Shown here piece by piece: positions 33,684 to 43,963 of a stretch of 64,000 bases of DNA. Position numbers and translations under genes: made by a program. The notes below the pieces were generated by a model. That model ran no database searches. It worked only from the letters and a program-made list of their open reading frames with translations, and had not been told where the DNA came from. Source of the DNA: Cryptomeria japonica (lineage: Eukaryota > Streptophyta > Pinopsida > Cupressales > Cupressaceae). How positions within the stretch are numbered: position 1 is the first letter of the stretch; each line of letters begins with the position of its first letter. The stretch is taken from assembly GCF_030272615.1 (NCBI RefSeq), contig NC_081407.1, positions 103,213,897-103,277,896 on the forward strand, in the 5' to 3' direction.

Positions 33684-35207
33684 TATGATGTATTATACCA
33701 TCTGTAGTATGATGAAAATTGTAAGATGTATGGATATGCGGAATTAGAAAGAGCAGAGCAGAAACTGCATTAAGGCAGCAGACCAGAACATTTTCGCAGA
33801 GTCAGTAAAGGAGCAGAATCGACATATCTATCTCAGAAGGAGATCAATACTCAAAAGATCTTATCAGCAATAAAGTTGTAAGTCAAGATCTACTGTTTCA
33901 TCCTAACAGTTGAATCAGTTTGTAAATCCTTTTACCGGGTAGACTTAACAGTCTTTTGTAAATCTCTTAACCGAGTGCATACTTCATTGTATGTTTGTAA
34001 ATCCTCTAACAAGGTGGACCTAGCAGTCCAAATTTGCTTCTAACAGGGCAGATCATCAGAAGTGATCATTGTAAGCCTTAACCGGCCAACTTTTACTGCA
34101 ATACCAAAGTTTTGTGGGTACCATCCCCACCCCAGTTTTACTTTCTATTTGGAAGGTTTCTGGGTCACCAAATCTTTGTGTTAAGTGTTGTGAATGATTA
34201 TACTTTCATGCATACAGTAGATTAAATGAATGAATGGTTTTGCAGAAATGACTTAAAAGTTTTAAGTGTTACTGACTCACCCCTCCCCTCTCAGTAACTT
34301 GGTTAGTCCTGAATATTTTCAACAAACATCAAAGCCAAGCATTTCAATATATATGACTACAAATAAAATTAAATTCTTGTAGCACAATTAAGTTTCTATT
34401 CTTGGAAATCTATGTCGATGCATGTTGTTGGTATGATACGTCCACTATCGAGCCACAATACACATAGCCTCCCAAATATATTTGCATATATGTTTATTCT
34501 GCACTTTTCGAGTGTGATTAGGTGCTTCCAACTTGTGTCATGTCTATTCTGGCTTCAAAATGAGATTGTAACAATGGCATGAATCGACATACATGACACA
34601 CATCTATTCTGGCTCCAAAAAGGACATATCGTACCAATGACATGCATCAACATACATGTCCGAGAATAAATATATATGCAAATACAAGTGGTAGGCACCT
34701 AATAGCTACATGAAAGACAAAGTGAGGTAAAATGTTTTGTTTCAAATTGAGCTTCTTTTACGTGGTCTTGACCTCGTTTACATGTTATGGTTTGCCTTTT
34801 GATGCAAACAAACTCCTCAAAATCAGGTTGTTGACTAGTTGATGCAACCATTCCTTGACTGTGTGTGACCTGCTCTTGTTAAGGAGTTGATCTGCTGTTT
34901 GCTAACAATTAGGAGTTGATCTGTTGTTTGTTTGATGATAGAAAACATGGCACCTTTTTTATTTGCCTAATGTGGAAAAAGTAAGACTAATGCGCGAACG
35001 AAAACATTATTATTGAAGGGCTCCTTGTTGAAGTAGCCTCCGTCTATTCTAGCTCATTTTTGAAGGGGGATTTATGGGAATGTAGGTTTTCTTTTTTTTA
35101 TCTAATGAGCACCTGAGAATAATGGAAACAGAGCATAATATTTCCTTAGTTTCTTTTATCTATGTTTTATTCTGTCGTTTTCCTCTGTATTGCAGTAGAC
35201 ATTTTTT

Positions 35208-35307
35208 TGTGTGTGTGTGTCTCTCTTTGTGAGTGTGCATGTGTGTGTGTGTTGCTTCATATTGACATATATATATATATACACACACACACACACTAAC
35301 ACACACC
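35208..35307. repeat. GT/AT/AC compound microsatellite
   Basis: Runs of GT, then AT, then AC in series. The GT and AC parts are complementary and could fold into a hairpin about the central AT tract. Confidence 0.85.
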
Positions 35308-35312
35308 AAAAC

Positions 35313-36425
35313 GCAAACAAACAATGCAAACCCTGACGGTTTTCAACAAAATCCTAAAAATCAGCCCTCAACAATGAGCCGTCAACAATCAAACAGGGAA
35401 CCTTGGTATCCTGACACGACCATGCTGCAAAATGATGCCTAATTTTCACAGACAGAACACAAAATGACACAGGAAATAAAAATATATTTATTGAATGTCT
35501 TAGGGTTTCAAATTACTGCAGTCGCCTAAGCCTCCACCCAAATCGTTGTCCTCTTGACACCTCCCAAGGGCACACTCACAACCACCTCTGCGATACAAAA
35601 ATGATATAAAAATTTATAGTTTCAAACACAGGGTTGACGAAGGAATCATAAAACTATCTTTAACTATTAGGGTTTGAATTTACCGATGCCACCATAACCC
35701 TACACAACAATCTTCAATCGTACCACCCCTTGTACGCTACGATACCTCCTCCCTGCACATGAAAAAAACCCGTGTGTTAACATGTGATAACAATAGGACT
35801 AACAATATACCCAGACAACTCTAGTTATGCATGCGGTCGGCTTTTCTCCTCCCCTTCAGAGCCACACATATTTTGAGAATGCATACCTATAACTACAATT
35901 GAAGCGCAACTCCTTCGCTCAGTGATTCAACCGGGGACATGAATTTACACGGTCGAATATTTTGTTTCGCCTCCACTAGTGCATTCTGCATGCAACTACC
36001 AGACAAAATAAATTTTCAATTTTCGCGAAATCAAGTTTTCATTCAAATTTTTTTAAAAAATTAATTGAAGACTGTGCCCATAACACGTGCATGCCAATGT
36101 TAGTCGACTCGTGGATGCAATAAAGCGGGTTACCCAAAAAAATGCTCACGTGGCCATTCAAAATAAATAAAATCAAAATTGGTGGTCATAAAAAATGTAA
36201 ACCGCTTGCCCGGCGGTATGTTAACCGCCTCGCCCGATCACAGTGACAATGGTTGGGAAAATGTTAACCGTGAGCAAGATTTTCCGTCAAACGCAAAACA
36301 GCAACATCATCCACGTCATCGTAGCCGTGAATTCCTCCATGTCATCTATGGGTCCCACGAATGTTGCTCTCAGGGACTTGCCGTACTTGAATGGTATGCC
36401 TTCGGCATCATATAGAGCCATGCTG
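35313..36425. other. Right part of the DNA transposon without a gene
   Basis: No convincing reading frame. TAACAC/GTTAGT half-palindromes occur near 35778 and 36084-36105. CpG content rises towards the right terminus (36120-36425), mirroring the left end. Confidence 0.5.
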
Positions 36426-36450
36426 TTTTGGAGCTAGAATAGCTACAACC
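36426..36450 (-). repeat. Right terminal inverted repeat
   Basis: On the minus strand it begins GGTTGTAGCTATTCTAGCTC and continues CAAAA, matching the left repeat from base 9 onward with one mismatch. It is followed by TCACAAAAA, the target duplication. Confidence 0.75.
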
Positions 36451-36460
36451 TCACAAAAAC

Positions 36461-36846
36461 ACCAAGCTGACTGAATTATTTTGGTAAGGCAATATAGAGT
36501 TTGTGGAAATTAAATAGTTTATTATTTACTCCTTTATGCTTCATCTTTGCATTGCATAAAAGATTTGGAGAAATTTGAATTTAAAAATAAACAAAATAAA
36601 TTGTTTTGAGAGCCTCAAATGATGTGTAAGTGTCATGTTTTCAAACCAAGCTGGAAGTTATTAATTTGTTGGTTTTAAAATTAGATTTTTGCTAGTGGAA
36701 ACAAACCTCTTTCCATGACATATTTTCCTTGGAGCAATTATAGATCATAAATGATATATTAAACAACTTTTGAAGCTAAAAAAAGAAGAGAAAAAGACAC
36801 AAAAATGCCTTAGAGAAATTTAAATGCAAATTTAAGAGTAAGAAGG
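36461..36846 (+). mobile_element. 3' LTR of the old element, second piece
   Basis: Starts ACCAAGCTGACTGAATTATT and aligns to the 5' LTR from about 20535 to 20945. It ends at GAAGG, where the chromovirus inserted. Confidence 0.75.
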
Positions 36847-38989
36847 TGATAGAGAGATTGCTAGGAAAGTGCTCAAAAGGGCCAATTTGACTCAAAGGCC
36901 AATAATAGGAAACAAGAAGTGTTGTTTGTGTCTACTCCTGATGTTTGCAATGACAAGTTTAGTTACACTTGATAGGTCTCTCTCTACAAGTCTCCACCAA
37001 CAACCTCCTCTCCTTGGTGATGGCTCACACCCACGCTCTACTTACTTCAATTGCTCACTCCACCCAATTACTCAACTCAAACCCTATTCCCTTGGCATTC
37101 AACACATTGTTTCAGAATGCATTAGGAGTCTTCTACATGGACATGTAGGGGCAGCAAAGTTTTTTTCAAGGTTTGATGCTCACAATTTGGTTTTAGGCTC
37201 ATAGCCCTTAGCTACTCAAACTCCAACCAAAGGTCAAAAACCTCCAAAAGGGAATACAAACTATCCAAAGGCCTATTTGATGCTCAATTTCATGGTTTTG
37301 GAGAGATCACATAAGATTCCATGAGTCCCCAAGTCCTCCTTGAAATCGGATTTTGAAATTTTGTCAAAACTGTCAAAAAGGGCTACTAGCCTGTGGAGGC
37401 CTAATTGGCCTAAATTTGCTCACCCTGCCCAACCATGGGATTCTTCTCCAACAAAATTGATTTGGTTGATGGTTTAGAGGTATATACTAACTGATTTTCA
37501 TGGTTTAGGCTGTTGTTAGGGCAATATGAGGACTGTCCACCATTTATGGCCTAATTGTAGGGTTTTGGAGGGTTTTGAAGCTTGTCACCTAGTTTTCTTT
37601 GTTGTCCATCAAAGCAAGTGCCTAGACCTTCTTAGGTCATTTGATCTATCTTAGACATGTGTCCCCTGCCTCTGACACACAAGCATAATGCCAAACACTT
37701 GGCAAACAACTGAAAATGAAGAGAAATGTCACTGTGACTGTCAACTTGTTGCCCTTTACCAGTCAGACTGCTGCTACACTTTTTGGACTTGTTTTACAAG
37801 AAGTATCAACTTGTACAGAACCTCAATGAGGTCTTCAAACATTAAAAAACCTCCCATTACATTTCCTTCATGATTCAAGGCTTGGATTACGCTCTTAAAT
37901 CATTCCATGAGCATTTTGTCAAATACAAGTCATAAAAACAATGAACTCACTGTTTGCTTACAAAAGGATAAAGTTTAATAGGATCAAGCTAAACCAATGA
38001 GAAAATGTGATCTTACACACCATTGGCCATATGCCTAGACCTCTGCATCATGTATTTGTTCATTCCAAATTAGACTTTGGGTGTAAATCTTGAGTTTTAA
38101 ACACACTACTAGTCGAGTAATCAATACTTGCCTAGTATTCACTCAAATCCTTCTTCCAACCACCATTTTGGCTTAAAAAAAGCATATGTACAATATATAC
38201 ATGAGTTCCAACTTGACTGAATCCATATTGTGGGATCCCAAGCATGGATTAGTCAAGTGGAGTCATTTTGGAACTTCAAACCCTTGACAGGGCATCGAGC
38301 ACATAGTTTGGAAATAATTTTGTACAATCAAACTCCCAGAAGAAACCAATGAAAAAATCAACTAGAGAAAATTATACAAGTACTATGCACACTTTCCCAA
38401 AGTTACAGTACAGATTAAGAAGCTACAGTATGGATCATTGCACTAAAAGATACCAAAACCAGTCATAAAGCCATTATCTCATGATTTTATTGAAGAAACT
38501 CTTGTTTAAACAATCATCAACCTTCTTCAAAGAAAAGAGAGGTGTTTTTATAGTCCAAAAAGTTGGTTATCAAGCTCAGTATGGACAAGAGGCTTCCACA
38601 ACCACGTTTTGCAAGAAAAACACAAAAATGACAACTTTTTGAGCCAAATGATAACATTTCTTGCTCAAAAAGGAATTTTTGACAATCTAGCCTTATAAAC
38701 TTGTCTAATCAACTTAGACATGCCTAAAAACACTTATCAAACATGTTTCAATGCTTTTGAAAGCATTAGAAGACCTTTTTAGCAATTTTGCACTTTTTTG
38801 CCAAAAATTGTCAACTCAAAGCCTGAAATGTAAAATTTGATTTCTTGAGCCCAAAATGAGATCAAAACCACTACACATGACTCATAACAACCTAAAACAA
38901 CATTATCAACCTAGCACAAGACATTACAAACATGAAAGCATTAGAAACTCAAAAATGGGAGTTTTACTCAACTAGGTGCTCCTGCACCA
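36847..38989 (-). mobile_element. 3' LTR of the chromovirus
   Basis: On the minus strand it starts TGGTGCAGGAGCACCTAG, whose GGTGC/GCACC arms can pair as a hairpin at the LTR tip. The TATA box is TATAAAAA, complement of 38545-38552. Confidence 0.95.
38545..38552 (-). promoter_or_regulatory. TATA box in the chromovirus 3' LTR
   Basis: The minus strand reads GGACTATAAAAACACCTC. The 5' LTR has the same box at 45664-45671. Confidence 0.6.
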
Positions 38990-39001
38990 TACTCCCCCAA
39001 A
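38990..39001 (-). other. Polypurine tract of the chromovirus
   Basis: The minus strand reads TTTGGGGGAGTA just before the 3' LTR tip. Confidence 0.8.
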
Positions 39002-39011
39002 GACAAAGAAG

Positions 39012-42000
39012 TCATGTGACTCCTTGAGGCAGCAAAGAAGAAGGTATGCCAACTTTCTGAAAGTCAGCTTCAGGTATCCATGTGGCCTCTGAGATAGGCT
39101 GATCCTTCCATTTGATGAGATGCTCCATGTAGGTGTGATTCCTTGTCTTTTTGAGAATTTTGGAGTCTAGAACCTATTCTGCTTGGGGAAAAGAAAGAGA
39201 AGGGAGAGATAGATCAGAAAGGGATTTGGAAACATCTAAAACTCATTGAATCTCCTCAGGTGGCTTCCCTTTGAAAACAATCAGATCTACAACATTAAAA
39301 ATGGGGGACAAAGAAACATTAGTAGGCAAATCAACTTTGTAAGCATTAGACCCATACTTAGCCAAGATCTTGCAAGGGCCTATCCTCCTCATCTGAAGTT
39401 TGCTTGGAACTCCCTGTTGTAGCCTTGTCTTATTCAAATGAACCATCACATAATCACCTATGGAAAACTGAACATCTCTCTTTGTAGCATCCACTCTTGC
39501 CTTGACTTTTTGAGAGGTATCTTGGAGAGCTTGTCTCACTTTCTCATGAACCTCTTTCATGGACTGAGCCATGTCATCTGCTATTCCACTCTTATGCTGC
39601 AAGTTAGTGATATCCCTCAACTCCATTATACCCCTTGGATGCATACCATAAACAACTTCAAATGAACTTTTACCTGTAGACCGGTTAACACTGTCATTGT
39701 AGGCATATTCTGCTTGATGAATGAGTTGATCCCAAATCTGCCCATATTCCTTTGTCAAGCACCTAAGCATGTTTCCAAGAGACCTATTCACAACTTCGGT
39801 TTGGCCATCAGTTTGTGGATGATAAGCTGAACCAAAAGAGAGATTAGTACCCAATCTCTTCCAAAAATGACCAAGAAACTTAACATCCCTATCTGAAACA
39901 ATGCTAGTAGGCAAACCATGAATTCTAACAACTTATTTGAAAAACAAATAAGCAATATGACTTGCATCATGTGTTGTCTTACAAGGAATAAAGTGAGCCA
40001 TTTTGCTAAATTTGTCAACTACTACAAAGATGCTATCAAATCTTGCTTGAGTTCTAGCTAATCCTACCACAAAATCCATACTAATGCAATCCCAAGGCCT
40101 AAGTGGAATGGGAAGAGGCTGATATAAACCAACATTAGAGGAATTACCTTTTTCTTTCTGACATACCAAGCACTACTCAACATACCTCCTAATGTCTTTC
40201 TGCATCTTAGGCCAATAATAGAAACTTTGAACCAACTCTAAGGTCTTGTTGAGACTGAAATGTCCACTTAAGCACCCATTGTGCTTCTCTTGAATGAGGT
40301 TCTCTCTCATAGAACCCTTTGGAACACACAATTGTCCACCCCTGAATAACAAACCATCCTGCAAAGTGAAATCAGCATATGCACCATAGAAGTTATTCTC
40401 AAAATCGTGACAAACTTTATAAGCTTCAACAAAATCATTATCAGTAGGATACATGTCTTTGAAACTATCAATGCCAATACTCTGAACTTGAATCTCATGA
40501 ATAGTCAACAACCTTCTACTCAAAGCATCTACTACTTTATTCAATTGACCCTTCTTATGCTTAAGAGTAAAAGTGTAATCTTGCAAGTATTCTACCCATT
40601 TAACATGCCTATGATTCAGTTTATCTCGTGAGTTTAAGAAATTGAGTGCCTGATTATCTGTGTATACAACAAATTCCTTAGGAAGAAGATAGTGTCTCCA
40701 TTTCCTAAGTGCTTGTACTAATGCATAAAGTTCTAAATCATAGGAAGAGTAATTTTTCTTTGCATCATTCAACTTCTCACTAAAGAATGCAACTGGTCTA
40801 TTTTCTTGACTTAAAATAGCTCCTACAACAATATTACTAGCATCACATTCAATAGTAAAAAGCTTATCAAAACTAGGCAAAATGAGCACTGGTTGAGTAG
40901 CTACTTTAGTTTTCAATAATTCAAACCCCTTATTTACTGCACTTGTCCACTGAAATTTTACCTTTACACCCCCTTTGATGGTGTCTAACATTGGAGCACA
41001 AATCTCATTGAATCCCCTGATGAACTTTATGTAAAACTGTGCCAAACCATGGAAGCTTCTGACATCACTGGCTATCCTAGGAGTTGGCCAACTGGTTATT
41101 GCTGCAACTTTAGATTGATCCATTTTCAGATTGCCTCCTGATACAACAAAACCAAGATAGACCAATTCTTGCTTCATAAAATCACATTTTTCAAGATTAA
41201 TGGTTAGTTGTTCATCAGATAACTATCTCAAAACAATAGCTAAATGTTGTAAGTGCTCTTCCTTAGTCTTGCTGAAAATAATAATATCATCTAAATACAC
41301 TATAACAAATTTGCCAATGAAATCATGTAAAACTTCATTCATGAGTCTCATGAATGTGTTGGGAGCATTAGAGAGTCCAAAAGGCATGACAATCCACTCA
41401 TAGAGACCCTCATTTGTTTTAAAAGTTGTCTTCCACTCATCCCCCTCTTTGATTCTTATTTGATGGTAACCACTCTTCAAGTCAATCTTACTGAAATACT
41501 GTGCACCCCCCAAACAATCCATCAAGTCCTCTATCCTGGGTATGGGAAATCTGTATCTGATGGTGATCTTGTTTATGGCTCTGTAATCTGTACAAAGCCT
41601 CCATGTTCCATCCTTCTTAGGTGCCAACACTGTAGGTACTGCACAAGGACTAATGCTTTTCCTAATCAGCCCTTGGTCTAAGAGTTCTTGTATTTGTCTT
41701 GCTACCTCTTTGTTTTGTTTAGGGGTCATCTTGTAGGCTGCCTTATTGGGCAAAGAGGCTTCAGGTATGAAGTCAGTCTGATGGCTAATGGCTCTAGGAG
41801 GTGGTAAGGCTGCAGGTGTACCATCATTGATTATTTGTTTGAAGTTATCAAGGATTTACTGCACCTCATATGGTATCTCAACTTTCTTTTCTACCTTTTC
41901 TTCCTTGGGTTTCACTATGAGTGCAAATCCCACTCCTTCACCCTCTTCTAGTGTTTTTATGAACTCTTTCTCATTCACTAACAAGATGTTAGGTACTTTG

Positions 42001-42530
42001 TTGCTGCTCTCTCCTTCTTCAATGAGGGATTGAATCTGATAGGTTACTCCATCTTTTTGAAATGAATAGGAGTTTCTTTCCCCATCATGTTGTGCTTTTC
42101 AGTCAAACTGCCATGGTCTACCCAATAGTAGGTGGCAAGCATCCATAGGAAGGATGTCACATAGGATCCTATCTATATATCCTCCTATGTGGAAATCTAC
42201 CCAGGCTTGCTCATTTACCAACACATGTTGTCCCTTCTTTAACCATGTGACTTTGTATGGCTCCTTGTGTTGTATCCTAGGTAGTTTCAATTTGCTTACT
42301 GCTTCTTTTGATATGATGTTATCCATGGATCCTAAATCTATGAACACCTTACACACCTTTCCCATTATTTTACACTTAATCTTGAACAATGCTCTTCTAT
42401 GTGAGACCTTTGTATTGTGTGGCTTCTTCATTAACACTCTTTTAATCATCAAACTCTCACCATCTTCTGAAGCTAGGTGGTTCAATGCTGAAGTTCTGGT
42501 ACTACCTCCATCTTCCTGAACATAATTTAC
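39012..42530 (-). pseudogene. pol: Chromovirus pol: protease, RT, RNase H, integrase, chromodomain
   Basis: One frame throughout, broken by stops at 42099, 41856, 41223, 40173, 39933, 39243 and 39174, each of which could be a Gln or Arg codon after C-to-T change. Protease near 42350 reads FIDLGSMDN, where DSG is expected, so the active-site Ser is lost. RT keeps YLDD (41287-41298). RNase H shows ECDAS, DLELYA and YTDNQAL, with Asp in KVVDALSRR. Integrase has an HHCC finger (HNGCLSGH, CLVC) and the DDE residues in ISMDFVV, IVSDRDVKF and DGQTEVVNRS, then a GPY/F-like module (RIGPCKI). A chromodomain follows (about 39170 to 39050: HLIKWKDQPISEATWIPEAD), which defines a chromovirus and would target integration to marked chromatin. 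The frame ends at TGA 39012. Confidence 0.92.
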
Positions 42531-43618
42531 CCTCTTTCACCTCCATAGGATGAACTAGGCTTCTCTAGGCATCTATAGGCAGGGTGGCCCAACTTTTGGT
42601 AGTTATAGCACTTCATGGTTGAGAAGTAGGACCATCTCCCTGGTCCATTAGATCTACCTCTACTCGGGTTGCTTGATCCCCTACCCCTATAGTTGGGTTT
42701 GCTCTGAGAATCCCCACTTTGCTCTAGAAGTTTAGACTCTCCCTGGGATCATTGATCTATGCTCCTTCCCCCAAAACTGCCTCTATGGCCTCTACCATCT
42801 CTTCCCCTACCTCTTCCTCTATTGTTTTTCTCTTGCTTTCTCCTACCTTTCTCTTCCACCTTAAGTGCCAATCGATAGCACTTGTGTACTGTTTGTGGGC
42901 ATAACAAGCTCATCTCTTCCTAGATGTTCCATCTTAACCCATTCAAGTACCTTGCCACTTTTATGCTCTCATCCTCCACTACTCTGGATCTCATGCACAG
43001 TTTTTGAAACTCTTCAGTGTAGCTATTGACATCTAGGTCTTTTTGTCTCAAATTTTGTCTTTTCCAGTGAAGTTGTATTTCATAGTCTTCAGGCAGGTAG
43101 GTTTCTTTGATTTTGGCTACCATTGCTTTCCAGGTGACTAGTGGTTGCTTACCTTCTTTCACCCTTTCCTCTTGGATGAACTTCCACCAAGTTAAGGCTG
43201 CCCCTCTCAACCTTGATTCTGCCACCTTAACCTTTTGTGCTTCAATCACTCCATCACATTCAAAATGGTTTTGTAGCCCTTCAATCCACTCTATAAGGGC
43301 ATCTGGATCCATCTTCCCACTGAAAAGAGCCACTCCCTCTAAGGTTTTACCACTCATAGCTCTCAAGGCTTTCAAGAATGGTTCTTGTTCAATGACAGGG
43401 TCAAGCATGGGGACCTCATCCTCTATTGCCATCATTTGACCCTGATCTCCAACCTTATCATGGACTTCTTCAGTTTTGACTTCTACTTTATCTAGTTTCA
43501 TTGCTAGTTGATCTAATCTTTCTCTGAGTGCCCTATTTTCCTCTTCTTGGTCTTCAACCTTCTTGGCCAATTCTGCATTAGTCACTATCAATGCCAATAC
43601 TCTAAACTTGAATCTCAT
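42531..43618 (-). pseudogene. gag: Chromovirus gag with altered N-terminus and broken zinc knuckle
   Basis: Gag forms the particle. The frame from ATG 43618 reads an N-terminal coiled coil (EENRALRERLDQL), then a capsid-type retrotrans_gag region (LFSGKMDPDALIEWIEGLQ, WWKFIQEER, SYTEEFQKLCMRSRV). Stops at 42920 and 42749 and a one-base shift near 42528 separate it from pol. An Arg/Gly-rich stretch precedes the knuckle, which reads CYNYQKLGHPAYRC: the second Cys of CX2CX4HX4C is Tyr. The first 11 to 12 codons (MRFKFRVLALIV) come from a duplicated RNase H segment read in another frame, so the original start of gag has been lost or replaced. Confidence 0.88.
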
Positions 43619-43820
43619 GAATAGTCAACAACCTTCTACTCAAAGCATCTACAACTTTATTCAACTGACCCTTCTTATGCTTAAGAGTAAAAGTGTAAGT
43701 TTGCAAGTATTCTACCCATTTAACATGCCTATGATTCAGTTTATCCTGTGAGTTTAAGAAACAGAGTGCCTGATTATCTGTGTATACAACAAATTCCTTA
43801 GGAAGAAGATAGTGTCTCCA
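43584..43820 (-). repeat. Duplicated RNase H fragment in the chromovirus leader
   Basis: A 237-bp copy of 40464-40700, same orientation, nearly identical. It supplies the first codons of the gag frame and places an RNase H piece between leader and gag, where it does not belong. Confidence 0.92.
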
Positions 43821-43825
43821 TACTA

Positions 43826-43922
43826 TGATAGGGAGATTGCAGGGAAAGTGCTCAAAAGGGCCAATTTGACTCAAAGGACAATAATAGGAAACAAGAAGTG
43901 TTGTTTGTGTCTACTCTTGATT
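43826..43922 (-). repeat. Duplicated LTR 3' edge in the chromovirus leader
   Basis: About 97 bp matching the edge of the LTR at 43964-44060 (TGATAGGGAGATTGC onward), same orientation. It joins the RNase H duplicate at TACTA, a short word also found next to the true LTR edge. Confidence 0.9.
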
Positions 43923-43946
43923 TTTCTTTCCTCCTGAATATTTTGT

Positions 43947-43960
43947 TGGTTCTGATACTA
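43947..43960 (-). other. Primer binding site of the chromovirus
   Basis: The minus strand reads TAGTATCAGAACCA three bases after the LTR end, close to the initiator-methionine tRNA site. Confidence 0.7.
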
Positions 43961-43963
43961 CTA

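Larger units (their letters stand above)
33176..34324 (+). mobile_element. Solo Copia-type LTR
   Basis: It opens TGTTGGAATAATG and closes TTTTCAACA, flanked by AACATC at 33170-33175 and 34325-34330. No internal sequence or second LTR is present, so it is the product of LTR-LTR recombination. A TATA-like box lies at 33676-33683. The U3 holds an array of ACCGAG motifs, and the U5 end carries the G/C-rich hairpin shared with the other Copia LTRs, in this case on the plus strand. Confidence 0.85.
29634..36450. mobile_element. DNA transposon, 6.8 kb, 9-bp target duplication (Mutator-like by duplication length)
   Basis: TCACAAAAA occurs at 29625-29633 and again at 36451-36459, a 9-bp target duplication. 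Imperfect 25-bp terminal inverted repeats face each other: both ends begin GG and share CTATTCT[G/A]GCTCCAAAA at the same offset. A 9-bp duplication is the hallmark of Mutator-like elements, but I see no transposase domain, so this copy is probably non-autonomous. The subterminal parts are CpG-rich. The interior holds repeated copies of the terminal motif in both orientations, a cluster of palindromes, a possibly captured gene fragment and a solo LTR. Confidence 0.75.
23751..36455 (-). mobile_element. LARD-like non-coding LTR retrotransposon, carrying a nested DNA transposon
   Basis: Target duplication AAAAC lies at 23746-23750 and 36456-36460. The two LTRs are 23751-25060 and 28311-29629. 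The last bases of the right LTR are repeated at 36451-36455 because the DNA transposon inserted five bases from the end. The primer binding site and polypurine tract show minus-strand orientation. The internal 3.25 kb has no coding frame and is made of degenerate repeats, so it must rely on another element's enzymes. Confidence 0.85.
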
